6,585 bases of DNA, from contig DASVGY010000081.1 in the NCBI GenBank assembly GCA_036379295.1, forward strand, positions 1 through 6,585, read 5' to 3'. A program made the position numbers and the translations under genes. The DNA is from Pseudopedobacter sp036379295. GTDB taxonomy: Bacteria > Bacteroidota > Bacteroidia > Sphingobacteriales > Sphingobacteriaceae. Shown here one piece after another: positions 6,086 through 6,585 of this stretch. The stretch's first letter is position 1. Every line of letters starts with the position of its first letter. The notes below the pieces were generated by a model, which ran no database searches, was not told the origin of the DNA, and worked only from the letters and a program-made list of their open reading frames with translations.

Positions 6086-6140
6086 CGCTAAATCTTTTTG
6101 CCACAAAAAAGCAAAAAGGATATCGCTTCAATCGTTAGCG
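6086..6140. repeat. Hairpin element, possible dispersed intergenic repeat
   Basis: CTTTTTGC (6094-6101) pairs perfectly with GCAAAAAG (6111-6118) across a 9-base loop. Outside this, CGCTAAATC (6086-6094) pairs imperfectly with GATATCGCT (6119-6127), and CGCTAA (6086-6091) also matches TTAGCG (6135-6140) perfectly. I recall closely similar segments recurring between genes in Bacteroidota genomes, but this is memory, not a search. Without a T-tract after the stem it does not look like a terminator. Confidence 0.35.
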
Positions 6141-6194
6141 CAATGTTGCATTAAAATATGATCAGTTAAAAAAAGTTAAAACATTTTAAGAGCG

Positions 6195-6235
6195 CTTGCG
6201 TAAAACAAACTTAAAATGTACCTTCGCAGGGTACA
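6195..6235 (+). promoter_or_regulatory. Candidate promoter and palindrome of the NlpC/P60 gene
   Basis: TACCTTCG (6219-6226) matches the Bacteroidota -7 consensus TAnnTTTG with one mismatch, and CTTG (6195-6198) lies 20 bases upstream as a -33 element. The predicted start near 6232 gives a leader of about 60 bases. The -7 element sits inside an inverted repeat, TGTACC (6217-6222) and GGTACA (6230-6235), with a 7-base spacer, so a dimeric regulator bound there could control this gene. Confidence 0.5.
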
Positions 6236-6294
6236 AAATAAAAGGTTGGTTTAACCGTTTGTAATTGATCTATAGCCCTAAACGTAGTCAAATA

Positions 6295-6585
6295 ATGAAG
6301 AAGATTTTAATTTTTACCCTTTTAGTTAGTTTTTTTATAACCGCAAAAGCGCAAAATTCTAAGTCGGCCTCTTCTACATCAAACTCAAAAACCGAAGTTT
6401 CTGATCCTGATAATTTAGCAAGTCAATTTTTTTCGCAGGTAATGGGCGTTGCAATTTCTGCAACAAGCAATACCAAAATGTATCAATTTATTTATGATTG
6501 GTTAGGTACACCATACCGCCTTGGTGGGGATACGAAAAAAGGAATTGATTGCTCTGGTTTTGCGTACGAATTATACAATAAAACC
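6295..6585 (+). CDS. Secreted NlpC/P60 family cysteine peptidase, N-terminal part (partial)
   Basis: The first 97 codons are present and the gene runs off the right edge. Residues 1-19 are a Sec signal peptide: MKK, a hydrophobic core ILIFTLLVSFFIT and an AKA cleavage site before Q20. A Ser/Thr/Asn-rich linker (about 21-36) and a segment of unknown fold lead to the NlpC/P60 domain from about residue 63: YDWLGTPYRLGGDTKKGIDCSG (67-88), where C86 in DCSGF is the catalytic cysteine. The histidine and third catalytic residue lie beyond the window. Family members cleave peptide bonds in peptidoglycan stems, usually between D-Glu and the diamino acid, in remodelling or turnover, so the protein is expected in the periplasm. 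No lipobox cysteine follows the signal, so it is probably not a lipoprotein. It is divergent from pdhA, with its own candidate promoter. Confidence 0.9.
   Translation, partial: MKKILIFTLLVSFFITAKAQNSKSASSTSNSKTEVSDPDNLASQFFSQVMGVAISATSNTKMYQFIYDWLGTPYRLGGDTKKGIDCSGFAYELYNKT

Larger units (their letters stand above)
5945..6294. other. Divergent intergenic region between pdhA and the NlpC/P60 gene
   Basis: These 350 bases contain no convincing gene on either strand. They hold a candidate pdhA promoter at the left, an imperfect hairpin at 6086-6140 that resembles a dispersed repeat, and a candidate promoter overlapping a palindrome at 6195-6235 for the rightward gene. A short inverted repeat GGTT (6244-6247) / AACC (6253-6256) in the leader is too small to interpret. 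Confidence 0.5.

Noticed and set aside
1..6585. CRISPR array, tRNA, rRNA or insertion sequence
   Set aside because: No regularly spaced long repeats, no cloverleaf or ribosomal segments, and no transposase or terminal inverted repeats with target duplications were seen.

Overview
The window most likely comes from the chromosome of a low-GC Bacteroidota, probably a Sphingobacteriaceae (Pedobacter-like) relative. Three things point there: the C-terminal sequence of ribosomal protein S10 at the left edge, a pdhA-pdhC gene pair with no pdhB beside it, and candidate promoters of the Bacteroidota type (-7 element TAnnTTTG) combined with an absence of clear Shine-Dalgarno sequences. The family-level placement is inference from recalled protein patterns; no search was run.

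Layout, left to right. Positions 1-118 are the 3' end of rpsJ (ribosomal protein S10), closed by a strong intrinsic terminator at 136-173. A single-gene unit follows on the plus strand (224-1273): an XRE-type helix-turn-helix fused through a predicted coiled coil to an apparently active, self-inhibited Fic AMP-transferase, with repeated TTTGTCATG motifs over its candidate promoter. It converges on gap (1374-2372, minus), a type I glyceraldehyde-3-phosphate dehydrogenase with a 19-bp near-palindrome just before its start. Between gap and a 61-residue two-helix membrane protein (2642-2827, plus) lies a possible 34-codon ORF on the minus strand (2463-2567) and three evenly phased AACAATAG repeats.

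After about 365 bases without an intact gene, which may contain a decayed minus-strand ORF, comes the minus-strand operon pdhA (5944-4949) then pdhC (4915-3248), ended by a terminator at 3193-3222. It encodes the E1-alpha and two-lipoyl-domain E2 subunits of pyruvate dehydrogenase. A divergent intergenic region (5945-6294) holds an imperfect hairpin that resembles a dispersed repeat and a promoter embedded in a palindrome. It leads into the start of a secreted NlpC/P60 cysteine peptidase that runs off the right edge.

Functionally, gap supplies lower glycolysis (1,3-bisphosphoglycerate and NADH) and pdhA/pdhC turn the resulting pyruvate into acetyl-CoA; E1-beta and E3 must be encoded elsewhere. 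The ribosomal, Fic, small-membrane and NlpC/P60 genes have no evident functional link to these. Most of the window is ordinary housekeeping. The parts that merit a second look are the HTH-Fic gene with its repeats, the small ORF and phased repeats around 2460-2640, and the structured intergenic DNA at 6086-6240.
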